Below, piece after piece: positions 1 through 10,268 of a stretch of DNA of 16,707 nt. Location of the stretch: NCBI GenBank assembly GCA_025201705.1, contig MU617287.1, forward strand, positions 1 to 16,707. The letters are read 5' to 3'. Position numbers and translations under genes: made by a program. The notes under the pieces were generated by a model. The model was not told the DNA's origin, did not search any database, and was given only the letters and a program-made list of their open reading frames with translations. Every line of letters begins with the position of its first letter. Position 1 is the stretch's first letter. The DNA comes from Dissophora ornata (taxonomy: Eukaryota > Mortierellomycota > Mortierellomycetes > Mortierellales > Mortierellaceae).

Positions 1-83
1 TGAAAACGAGTTTGTGAAAACGAGGCGGGGTTATCATCTTGATGTCACAGATTCATCAGTATTTTACAATAAAAGGGCCTTAC
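1..83 (-). other. Intron of NMA111 running off the window
   Basis: The donor GTAAGG begins at 83, directly after a Met codon, so the junction is phase 0. The sequence on to position 1 contains a stop in the exon's frame at 45-47 and gives no convincing match to the Nma111 C-terminus. I therefore read it as intron, or intron plus the first bases of the last exon, without a firm acceptor. Confidence 0.6.
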
Positions 84-3000
84 CATCCGAGCAAAGTTCA
101 AGTCGCGTGCACGCTCGAGATCCTTCATACCAGTGGCGACTTTACCCTCGAGTTCCAGCACAATATCTCCAACCCTCAGCATCTGACTACAAGGAGTCGT
201 CGTATCCAGCAAACTCAACACATAGAGCAGAGAATGCTTCGAGTTGGAATCCCGTTCAATTCTCTGGACCCAATGATCTGTCAGTCCCAAGGACCGCGCC
301 GCTGCAATCCTCATCGTCCAAAATTCTACATCCAACGCCCGAAGTCTCGGGTACTCGCCTCTCATAAATGGTTCAATCACAGTCTTGACACAGGAGACAT
401 CCAATCCGGACATGAACGTAATGTCGTTCCCTTTTTCATCCTGCGACGAGTAATTCACCCACAAGGCCTGGACATTACCGTCACCATCGCACAGAACACC
501 TCCCTGTGTTCCAACAGGGTCATCGATCTTGATACCCTCCACATTCATCGCTCTCCAACGAGGAGGAGAGCATTCACGTGTACCAATGTTTCCGACGTTC
601 GACACCGTCGTCTTCTTGATCACGGGGGACTGGTCTGTACCCACCCCCACCAGATAACACCCGTCACCTTGAGCCAAGGGTGTGTTGCTGAATGTCGCTG
701 GCTTCACAGGCGTATTCGCGAGCAGATCAGAATCGTAGGTCAAGACGACAAAGTTGTAGTGTGGGTGCAGGTAGACCAGACGACCGGGAATGATGACACT
801 GTTGGCGAACGTGACAAAGATATCTCCAATAGAGATAGGGATTGTGTCGCGATCACAGACGACAAGCGGTGGGTTGGTCGAGACTACAAGACCAGTGCCG
901 TAGAACTGGGTCGCCTTCATGCCGTCGACCAAGAACGGCAAGTGGAAATCAACGGCGACAAACGAGGGCATGAGCACCGGTGCTGGATGAAGCGCTGGGT
1001 TGATGGTCGGGTAGATGGCGGTTGCTGGTGCATAGGGCTGGGAGGGAGGTGGAGGCGGCAGATCTGTAAAATCCCACAGGCCAGTCTTGTCTGCGAAAAA
1101 ATTATAAAGTGCCCTAGGGGTTTAGTGTCTTGTATTTCTTACGCGTGTATTTTGTACATCACGCTAAAAGCAAAGGGGATGAAGCCTTACCATTGCGGAC
1201 AGCGACGCGACACTTGTGCCAATGACGATCCACATGCATAATCATAATCTTCTCCTTGAAAGCCTTCTGGAGAGTATAGAACCGAATCGGGACGCGAGCA
1301 CCATCTGCCAACGTCGAAATGGCTTGAATAAAGGCATCCAAGTTGGGTGTCGGAAGATTGTTGACCGCAACAATGATACTCTTTCGCCAGGCACTCGCAG
1401 ACGCCAGCATGTGACCCGAGGTCGCCACATAAACACCTCCACACGGCTGTCCATAAGAATGGGCCAGTTGATATGACAGCTCGTTGACCACACCTCCTCC
1501 TACTTCAACAAACCGATCGGGCGTGATGGAATGTAAATCCTGAACCTTGAACGTGAACGTCAACAGCTGCGAGTTAGATCCACGAACCACGGTCAATGTC
1601 AGATTCTGCTCCACCGAGTCGTCGATCACCACGAACATCTGGATAAAGTTGGCAATAGGCTCGCCGTTGCATCGAATTACAATGTCTCCAGGAATGAGCC
1701 GATCTGCAGCAGGGCCCTTGGGCAACACAGACTTGACCACCAACATTCCTGTCTCATTAGGGAAATGCTTTCGGATCTGCTCCTCCATCGAGATCTTCAG
1801 ACCCAGACGACGCAGCTCGTCGTAAGGAAAGTACTCAAAGTCAGTCTGGAGCGTGCCACGAGGGACCTGTTCTCCTGCCTGGATGTATATAAGAGCGCGT
1901 TTGACGCGGTCCAACGGCAAGTAGTATGATGCTGAGGCCTTGCTCGCTCCTCCAGCATTCAACGCGATAGCATGCCCCTCAATGTCAAGAACGGGACTGC
2001 CAGAGGATCCGCCGCTGGTGGAAGAGGCAGCCTGGAGATAAAATGTGTTAAAGTCGTTGTACTCGCCCTGGCCATACTCTGGAGCCGGTCTGTCCAGTCT
2101 TGCGAGTGTGCCGGCCAAGATCGACAACTTTTCACCGGCATCGTTACCGACAACACGGATCTCGAGTCCGACGCGGGCCCTCTCTGGGCTAAGGGGGATC
2201 TCCTCGAGCTGCATGAACCTGACTTTGGTGATGTCAAACTGCATAAATCCAAAGTCGTGGACAGGGTCGCGGTAGATTGGCTTGAGCTCGACCTCCTCAT
2301 AGTTGGAGAGGACGGCGAGGGCAAGGATGGGGGCGGGAGAGACGACGTGTCGGTTGGTGAGGATAATGCCGCGCTTGGCGTCGACCAGGAATCCCGTGGC
2401 AGAATAGGCGCCTAGAACAGAAGGGTGTTTGTCACGAAACCCCCATTGATCAGCGTTCATGCACGTACACAATTGAAGGATGTGGAACTGTGTGGGGGGG
2501 AAGCAAAGTTTCAGTCACACGCCACTATTTAGGCTGGGAGGACACAGATAGCGCAATGGCGCCAAAGAAAAGCCAAACCCGTGTTCGCAATCCATGACCC
2601 ACGTTTGCCTCGCAGTGGTTTCATGATACAGATCGTCATAGGACAAAAAAAAAGATATACATGTATATCATGAACATGGACTTACCAGAAGTCTCGGTAT
2701 CAAAACTTCGGACATGATTCGCCGTGATGGAGACAATCGACCGAATCGACCTCTCTAGCGTTGACTCCCACGTTTGCACTGTAAGCTTGGGTGTATCGGG
2801 TACAATCATGGCCGGCGGTTGGATGGTCTGGGTTGGCTTCAATTTGTTGTCCAGAATCAATGTAGGACCACTCATACCACCACCACCACCACCACTGAGA
2901 ACCCCCGTCAGCGATCCGCGGTTATGCAAAAGATGTTCTCCTTCATTCCCATTCTCGTCTTCCTCCTGTGGATGGTAACTACCGGTGCCTCCGCCTGCAC

Positions 3001-3310
3001 TGCCATGGCTGCTGGAGGACGAACCTCCTTGACCGACCCAAGGTCCTTGCCAATTCGCCTCGTCTGCGTTCAAGATCCCATACACATCTGAGGGCTTGAC
3101 CGCACGACCATTCATGGCCTGGGCCCATGTCAGGCCAAAGACCAAGGATTTGGACCGATTCCTGCCGGGGGGTCCATTATGGTCGCTGACGAATTTCTCG
3201 GGCTGGGTGGGCTCGGGTGAGGGGCGGGTCTGCTCCTGGCGGGCAAAGAACTCGAGAGTCTCCTTGTCGGCATTAAGACAGTTGAGGGATTCACGGCGAG
3301 CACGGTTCAT
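84..3310 (-). CDS. NMA111: Nma111/Ynm3-type HtrA serine protease with PDZ domains (3' end missing)
   Basis: Three exons are joined in phase: 3310-2686, 2411-1191 and 1090-84, giving 951 codons. A donor (GTAAGG) at 83 shows that at least one more exon lies outside the window. Yeast Nma111 is about 1,000 residues, so little is missing. The protein is a nuclear HtrA-like protease, linked in yeast to apoptosis and protein quality control. The first protease domain (about 195-370) starts after the splice that builds 'SGAYSATGF'. The triad is H230 (TNRHVV), D261 (VHDFGF) and S345 (GGSSGSP). PDZ-like segments follow at about 395-490 and 870-951. A second protease-like domain lies between them and has GTQGG where the active-site serine motif would be, so it looks catalytically dead, as is known in this family. 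The start ATG has a favourable context (CACCATGA). The first ~180 residues are divergent and include a Ser/Gly-rich tract. Upstream intron 2412-2685 (274 bp) is the longest of the gene. Confidence 0.95.
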
Positions 3311-4003
3311 GGTGAGGACAGTGGAGAGTGGGTGTTTGTGGACATGTAAATGGGAACGGACGAGCGAGCGATAGAGAGAAGATCAAGGGAAGATCGATAT
3401 GAAGATGATGCGACTAGTTCTTGCGTAGATAAAAAGGAGACGTGTCACGAGTTGTCTCTGAGGGCGATATGACAACGCGAGCAATGGACAGCTCGTGTGC
3501 TGAAGAGTAAAGATATGTAGATATGTACAAGTGCGTGGTGGGTGCAAGATGAAGGAAGAGAGAGAGAAAAGGAAAGAGAGAGAGGGAAGAGCGAGGGAAA
3601 AGAGAAAAAAAAATTGATGACACACGTCCACGGACAGGTCGTGGGTCTGTTTCACCTCACCTCACTGCCGCTGCCTGTCGCAACGACCAAAGCGCGCTTG
3701 TGTCCGTGTGGGGGAAAGAGGGGAACCAACCGGGCAGGGAAACAACATCAACCGACAGCACATGGCGTCGCATCGCACCGCATGTCGCATGACCCTTTTG
3801 CTTCGCCCATGACCGATGAGAGCACAATTACTATCGTATCACACCAAAATAAAGTTGTGCTACTCGCCTGCTGCTCTTTCTCATCTTTGGTTCATCGTTA
3901 TGACTTTTTTTTTTTTTTATTATTTACTTCAGCTCAACTATCCGCTCTAAAAAAAAAAAAACGCGTCGCCGTTTTTTCTGTTGTCTCTGTCAGATCAACG
4001 GGT
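3311..4003. other. Intergenic spacer between YPP1 3' end and NMA111 start
   Basis: No supportable gene. Next to NMA111 (about 3545-3612) is a GA-rich microsatellite-like purine tract, likely in its 5' UTR or promoter. Next to YPP1 the strand complementary to 3904-3930 reads as A-rich sequence including AATAAA-like motifs, which could serve as its polyadenylation signal. A-run at about 3949-3961 and T-run at about 3905-3918. ORFs here encode only low-complexity Ser/Leu/Phe or Arg/Glu strings. Confidence 0.6.
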
Positions 4004-7000
4004 CTACGCTAAATAGCGAGGCACCGACTCTGTAAAGCCCCGGATCGGCCGCGAACTCTCCAGATCCAAAGCATACCAGAGGCACTCTTTCGCACGCGTC
4101 AACCGGTCCGACGCTTCAAACACCTTGCCGAGATAGAACCAAGCCTCAGCGCAGTCCCACCCCTGGCTTCTGGTTGTTGACTCCAGGACTCCCTCCGCCA
4201 TCTCCAGAGCCCCCTCGTCCAAGTAGAAGCGACCCACGCGCGCCAAACATGATGGATGGAACGGCGCCAACGCGAGCGCCTTCTTGAACGATACGCCCGC
4301 AGTTTCCTGATCACCCTGAGCGGCATAAAGCAGGCCCAGCTAGAAATATATATATTTCAAATGCAAATGGGGTTAGAGAGGTTCTCGCAAACACTTCCTA
4401 CAAACAACACAACATGACAAGTCGTACCTGGTACCAAACATCAGGGTTGGAGGCGTCAGTGCGCTCCGCCTCTTCAATAGCCTTCAAGGCGTCTTCCATC
4501 CTGCCGAGACGTCTGAACGTAGCCGCAGACAGGAGCCAGAGAGTGACCAGCACTTTGTTGGCTCTGGCTGCGCGCATAACAGACTTGGTCGTGGGACGGT
4601 GCACAACAGGAGGAAGGCTGAACACGGACCTAATCAGAGAAGTTTGACCCGATGCAGCTTTAGGGATCCGGCCACCCTTGGAGTTGGTCGAGCCAATCGA
4701 GGACGCGATCGACGGCGCATAGTTGGCCTTTGGAACATCTAAAAACAGCAAGCAGGATTTTTTTTTTTTGGGTCAGACAGAACATGTGGTTTCAAATACT
4801 AACGCCACTAAACATGCTCGTTTCTCGTTTCCTTACCAAGAGTGCTGCCCGTTGGTGCTTGAGTAATATCGGATCCACCCCCATTTTTGCTTCTCACGCT
4901 CAAGATACTCCCAGCGCGAGGACGTCCCACAACAACGGCGGGCGCCACAGACGTCAGATCACCATCGCTCTGATTCCGTCGCCGAATGCTCTGGATATCG
5001 TATAAACTATCGCTTGTCGAGCTTGGATCTGAAGTAAACACTTTTGTGTACAGGCTAAAGAGAGCCTCCTGAGGCTCTAATGCTGCCGTTGGTCCATAGA
5101 CTTGGTCGTGGAGGACCGCCTGAGTGATTCGAAGAGCTAGATAATCCTCACCGTCCAACAGGGACGCAGTAGTGTAACTGTCAGTCTGAGCAACGTCCCA
5201 TTCCGACTCCTTCAGTCCAACAGCGCAAATGCTAAAAGCTCTCTCGTAATCCTTTTGAGAAGAGAGCAGCAGCGCCAAGAGATGCCATGAGGGGACGTGG
5301 GAAGGATGGATGCTCAAACTCTGCTTTACTGCCAGGACCGCCTTTGGGATTTCTCGCATCTCTGCCAGCTGGACCGCCAACAAGTAGTGACTTTCAAAGG
5401 CAGTGGGCAAAACCTGAATCGCTTTCGCCAGGGACTCCACAGCTTTGGCATAGAGAGCGGGGCGTTGTTCAGGTTCAGGCGCTAATAACGAGTGCGAAAT
5501 GACAATCCCATATTTTTTAGTGAGAGAGAATTCTCGCAAAAAAAACAAAAAAAAATCCCCCGCTAGTAAATAGGATCCTCGGAAAATAGGGCTCCTTACC
5601 TTTTGACGCCTGTAGTCCATAAGCGACGCCTTGGTGCTTATAGGCGTTGTTCAGCAACTCTGTCACTGCCTCGTGCTGTTGAAGGTACTTGTGGATGTTG
5701 TCCAAAGCATCATTAGCACACTTGAGCGCTTCCGTGGGGTTTCCTAGTTCCTTGCCATAGAGTAAAGAGCCCTCAATCATGACAGTCGTAATGTCGTATT
5801 CCGACTCAATGTCCTTACGAACACGCTCCTCATGACTCAAAGTGATGTCGGCAGTGGCACTCTTGACCTTGAGATTAATCTCCATCATGTCCAGATACGC
5901 CTTGAGCGCCAGTTCTGCCTCGTCATATTGTCCCATTTCCACAAGTGCAAAGAACAGGAATCGCAAAACTCGTGGCGATTGAAAAGTCTTTTGTGAGGCA
6001 CGATACATGGTCTACATGAACAATAAGGGTGTCAGCGGATAGCTCGTCATCGGGAAGAGCAAAGTTTACAACGACATGATGAACACTATTTGTCTGCTTA
6101 CATCAACCAAGGCACGCTTGTCGGCATCATTGCCTGGTCCTAGCATCTTGCGATCTTCTACGATCTGCTCAATCATCACCAAAATTCGCCAGTTCTTTTC
6201 GTCAGCTTTCGGGAATGCTGTGATAGCATAGAGTGCATCCTCCCAATAAACATGAATCTGTGCAATCTCCTGGCTCAACGCTGCAGGATAGAACTGTGAT
6301 GGATCGCTATGAAAAAAAAACACTCTCATGTTAGTCTCTCTGCCACAGTCATAAAGTCGAAAATGCTCAATGAAATGCGAAAACAAAACAAAAGGTAACA
6401 GCTTCTTACTCAATGCCTGTAGGAGCTCCATTGGCAGAGGTTTGATATCCGGGAGTTTTGATAGAAGAGGATAACGCCTGCGAAAAGTAACGGTACAAGG
6501 TGGCGCGCCTCGCCAGTCTGAAATTACTCGGCCACGATAAAGCCTGGCTGTGGTACGCTCTGAACGATCGAATGGCCGCAAGTTGGTCTCTATGGCAGCG
6601 ATCGTGCAAATAGTAGCTCATGTGTAAGTAAGCCTTTACGGTCCTCTATCGTGTGGTCTCCAAACACAATTGCAACCGAGACAGGTTCTCTCCCCCCTTC
6701 CAAACATACCCTTGACGCAGTTTAAGCATGCTGGCTCTGTACAGCGCCTGCTCTGTCCAAGAAGACAGCTCCTCGCCTTTCTCACTGGGGTTGGATTGAA
6801 CAAGGCTGGACACAAGATCGTAGGATACAATGGCCTCTGGGATCCGCCCTTCCTCCTCCAGCACCATTCCTTTGATCGTCAATCCACACGCCACCAACAC
6901 GAAATTGTATCCCGAGGACATTTTTGCTGGGGGAAGTTGGATATTCTGAAGATAGTGCGTGACTCTCTGAAGGCGGTCCGGTGCATCGGTTGCCATGGCT

Positions 7001-7909
7001 GCTCTTGCCAGGACAATCGCAGCATACTAAATATATCAGATCGAACCAAATGTCAGCAGATGCTCGTGATTCTGTTTGTCGTGTTGCGTGCTCATCAGAC
7101 GTGATGTCCTCTTGCTTTAAATGAGACGTGAGACGTTTTTGGACACAAGATGTCGACTAACCTCCTGATGCTCCTCGGGACCTTTGGACAAGACCCGCTC
7201 GAGCTTCTCTATCGCCTCCTGGATCGACTCGGGCTTGATGGCTGGGCCCGCTGCAATTGACTCTGGGGTATCATCTATGGATGCAAGATATGTCCAATGC
7301 TGTGCCTGTTGGGCCTTGATCTCTGCTTCACCGACCGCCATCTCAAGCATGGCCGAGTTCGCTAGTACTATTGGTCGTTTTTTTTTTCATGCAAAGCAAA
7401 AAAAGATATTAATGGAAGGTCCCACGGTCCTGATAATACCAGAACTTGGTCACTTGCAGGACCCATCCCTTGCGCATTCAATCGCGCAGTAATAGTAGTC
7501 TGCAGGCGCCCGAGTGTCGTGTTGGGGGGCTAAAGATCAACTTTTTTTGTTCCTGAGAATCTGCAGTCTCCTATGCAAGTTTATCTGTAATCTTCTGTCG
7601 ATCGTCAATTGACTGGTACTATTCCGACTGACGCCTGAGCAGAGTGGGAGGGGTCTGGGTCTTTAAGTCGAGGCAGAAGATTGTCGTAGATGCAACTGGA
7701 CGCATGGTTCCTAAAGCGGCTCTCATTCAGCCTCACATTCAGCACTTTCTACTCATCGGATCAGTTTTTTCTTTTTGGTCATTACCAACACCATCCTTGT
7801 TGTGCTTGACGTAGCGACGGGCGAATTCCGGGAAGGCGGCATAGTTTGCCCTGGCCCTGGCATTTTGAAAGTCGCGCTCGATCGTCTGGGCTTTTGTAGA
7901 CAGGGTCAT
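4004..7909 (-). CDS. YPP1: Ypp1/TTC7-family TPR protein (PI4-kinase complex scaffold)
   Basis: Nine exons: 7909-7792, 7361-7162, 7026-6710, 6616-6410, 6306-6102, 6011-5600, 5532-4837, 4738-4428, 4339-4004. Junction phases agree throughout and give 933 residues, in line with yeast Ypp1 (~817) and animal TTC7 (~850). The family holds the type III PI4-kinase (Stt4) at the plasma membrane together with Efr3. The N-terminus (start context AAGAATGAC) has an Arg/Ala-rich helix. Exon 4 has the family-like block 'FRAYHSQALSWPSNFR'. TPR-type helical pairs are clearest from about residue 500 to the end. The C-terminus carries the diagnostic stretch around 'AKECLWYALDLE', ending in VPRYLA. A less conserved Ser/Gly-rich linker (about 690-770) separates TPR groups. 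Exon 1/exon 2 is the only uncertain junction: donor 7791 or 7785, and acceptor after 7362 or 7368, all in the same phase. Intron 1 (~430 bp) is far longer than the others (67-135 bp). Confidence 0.93.
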
Positions 7910-8744
7910 TCTTGGTTTTTTGGGCGATGACGAGGTGAGTAAGGTGGAAAGGTCGTGGATAGGTTTTGTGGCAAGTGCTGCTATATGCAGGGACTCAACG
8001 AAAAAAAAAAAAACGGAGAGGCAGGAAAGAGAGGTTGGAAGAGATGGACAAGGAGGAATAGCAAAGGGAGAGGGAAATGAGAGATGAGAGAGAGAGAGGG
8101 AGGGATGTGAAGATGGACAGGTCAGACAATCGACCAGATGGATGGAATGCGAAGCGAAACGATGGGAAAGAGCAATTAAATATAAAATTGAGACTGGTGG
8201 TGCATATGATAGCCCACACCGCAGTCTTGCAACATCACCTCCAAGGTTGGTCGGCCTATCCGGAGCGTGCCATTGCCGTTTCTCTTCCAGTAGAAAGCAG
8301 CTTGGGGGCAGCTATTGAATGCCAGCATTGTTGCTGATGCACTGATCCCTGTCCTTTTGTGTTTTTTTTTTGTTGTTGCTCTATCCGAAGTGCTCCCAAC
8401 AAGCCCTCACGAGGCAATTAGAAGGCCCGGATGGCTTGATTGTGACAGAGGGAGGGGAGGGGTCATTGACCGGATGAACCTTTCGACCACGGAAAGACAT
8501 CTAGGAATGTAGTCCAGACTGATCAGTTCTTTTTTTTTTTTTTTGCAGGTGCCCATTCTTTTTGTACGACGATCATTTTTTTTTTATACTTTGGATCAAA
8601 CTCGTTTTTATAAGTCCCTGCACTTCATCTTTCTTTTCGTTGAGAGCCAACATTTGATTATGCAGGTAGCAAGTATATAGTTAGACTTCCTGCACACTTT
8701 GCTTTGTTTCTGTTTGGTGTTGTGGAATGTGGGCAAGGTGAACC

Positions 8745-8789
8745 AGAGAGAGAGAGAGATAGAGAGAGAGAGGGAGAGAGAGGGAGAAA
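8745..8789. repeat. (GA)n microsatellite
   Basis: An almost pure AG dinucleotide run of about 45 bp with single interruptions (GAT, GGG). It lies between genes and is read as Leu/Ser repeats on the minus strand, which explains the spurious open frames over it. Confidence 0.95.
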
Positions 8790-9185
8790 GTTGTTGTGGA
8801 AGGGGTAGCATGCTCATGGCCAATGAAACCGTCCCAGCAACCACAACTACTTGTATCCCGCCATACCACTGTTTTTGCTGTCGCCGCACTCAGTCTGTTG
8901 ATCAACTGTTTGCGTCTTTTGCCCCCTCATCAAAAAGAAAACTGCCATGCAGTCGCTTTATGGAGTGTGTCGTACCCACTGCGGTGGTCCGAGAAAGCCC
9001 AATCATATTTTTGAGCGCCAACATCTTGGGGACCGGGCGCGAACCTTCGATTGGAGCTGTGTTTACGGCTCGTCTGGCGTTCTTTTACGCGTTTACTAGG
9101 GGCACATATCATCATCTCCCACTCTCGGGTCATCATCGATGGCGAAACAATAAGCTAATCATTTGTAGTGAACCGATGTATTCAT

Positions 9186-9241
9186 AGAAATATAGAAATA
9201 TGTGTATGTATATGTATATATGAGGGGAGGGGAGGGGGGGG
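9186..9241. repeat. AT-rich tract followed by G-run
   Basis: Short repeats of ATATAGAA and TATGTATA are followed by GAGGGGAGGGGAGGGGGGG. The G-rich part has four or more runs of at least four G and could form a G-quadruplex. It lies about 80 bp downstream of the stop codon of the minus-strand MYSM1-like gene, where the transcript would be C-rich. Confidence 0.7.
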
Positions 9242-9321
9242 TTATAGCATGGCAGAATAGCGGCGTGAACAAATGTACCAGCCTCTAACCCAACAACGAC
9301 TGCGTTATCCAGCGACTGCGA

Positions 9322-10229
9322 TTATCCGGCGACTGGCTCCCATGTAGTCAACTCTTGTTCAACGCGGATCAAGAATGGATCGTTAATCAAACTACCCAGG
9401 CCCACATACAGTTTGCTTCCATTGGATCCACTGCTCTCGTTACTGAGGCTTCTCACAAGACTGTGATCATGGCTAACATCGCTCGTCATCGTCCCCTCGA
9501 AAGAATCTTGCCCCGAGGGTTCGATACCCTCCATCGCCGTCGCGTCCTTTGCGGTGGCCGCCTCCTCCGAGGAGGCTGGCTCAATTTCTTCCGCGCCAGA
9601 ACCTTCGCATGCCTGGACAACGGGGACATTTTCGGTTTGTACTGAAACCTGCTCCTCCTCCTCCTTCTCAACAGCGATCATCTCTGTCGCGTCCGAAGTG
9701 ATGTCGCCGCCAGTATAGTCTGTACTGCTGTTGCCCGCATTGTCCGCGTTTTCATCTTCTTTGCCCTTCAACAGATTTTGACGAAGCCAAGGCATGCGCC
9801 TTCCAAGAGAAACCAACATCTTTTGAAGCTTTGTCTCTGATTCTTCTTGACGCCACTGCTCCTTAAAGTTGGTTCGCTCGGGCGACTCTCTGTACTCATC
9901 AAAGAGTTTTGTCTAAGGAAAAAAAACAGTGCATTTGTTTAGTCGCATAGAACGGGGGGAAAGGGGATCTAGCCACAAGAGCAAAAGGCGGGTCGCACAC
10001 ATGGGACCTTAAAAGAAATACAAACTAAAAAAAAAACATACCCACGATGCTGCTTCCTCGTCAGGCAGCTCAGCATCCTCAATCAGATCATATAATAATC
10101 GTTTAGGATGACCTCGTTCTTGTGGCGCCTGACTTATATAGAACCAATTGATCACAGAGGACAATCCGGGGAGCAACTCATCATAAGGACCTATCCGAGA
10201 GTTTGAATGTAATCATGTTAAGAAAATTG

Positions 10230-10268
<39 letters not shown>

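Larger units (their letters stand above)
7910..9321. other. Intergenic spacer between MYSM1-like 3' end and YPP1 start
   Basis: About 1.4 kb without a gene I can support. It holds a purine-rich tract at about 8003-8115 next to the YPP1 start, T-runs at about 8530-8545 and 8577-8586, a (GA)n microsatellite at 8745-8789, and an AT-rich then G-rich segment at 9186-9241. The open frames here give only Ser/Leu or Arg/Glu repeats from the microsatellites or unstructured translations, with no splice-linked continuation and no familiar motif. A spliced gene with very short exons cannot be excluded by eye. Confidence 0.55.

Noticed and set aside
39..1241. A 400-codon open frame on the plus strand
   Set aside because: It is antisense to exons 3 and 2 of the Nma111 gene, crosses that gene's 1091-1190 intron, and has a composition rich in Arg, His and Gln without any motif. 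The minus-strand reading has a full protease triad and consistent splicing.
8608..8905. Minus-strand frames with Ser/Leu repeats and the matching plus-strand Arg/Glu frame
   Set aside because: They are translations of the GA microsatellite at 8745-8789; no conserved sequence on either side.
8699..9187. 162-codon plus-strand frame in the YPP1/MYSM1-like spacer
   Set aside because: It begins in the microsatellite, has no recognisable domain, and its Cys/His content shows no zinc-finger spacing. I could not link it to other exons.
9505..9535. tRNA B-box-like string GGTTCGATACC
   Set aside because: It lies inside the coding sequence of the MYSM1-like gene and has no matching A-box or cloverleaf arms around it.
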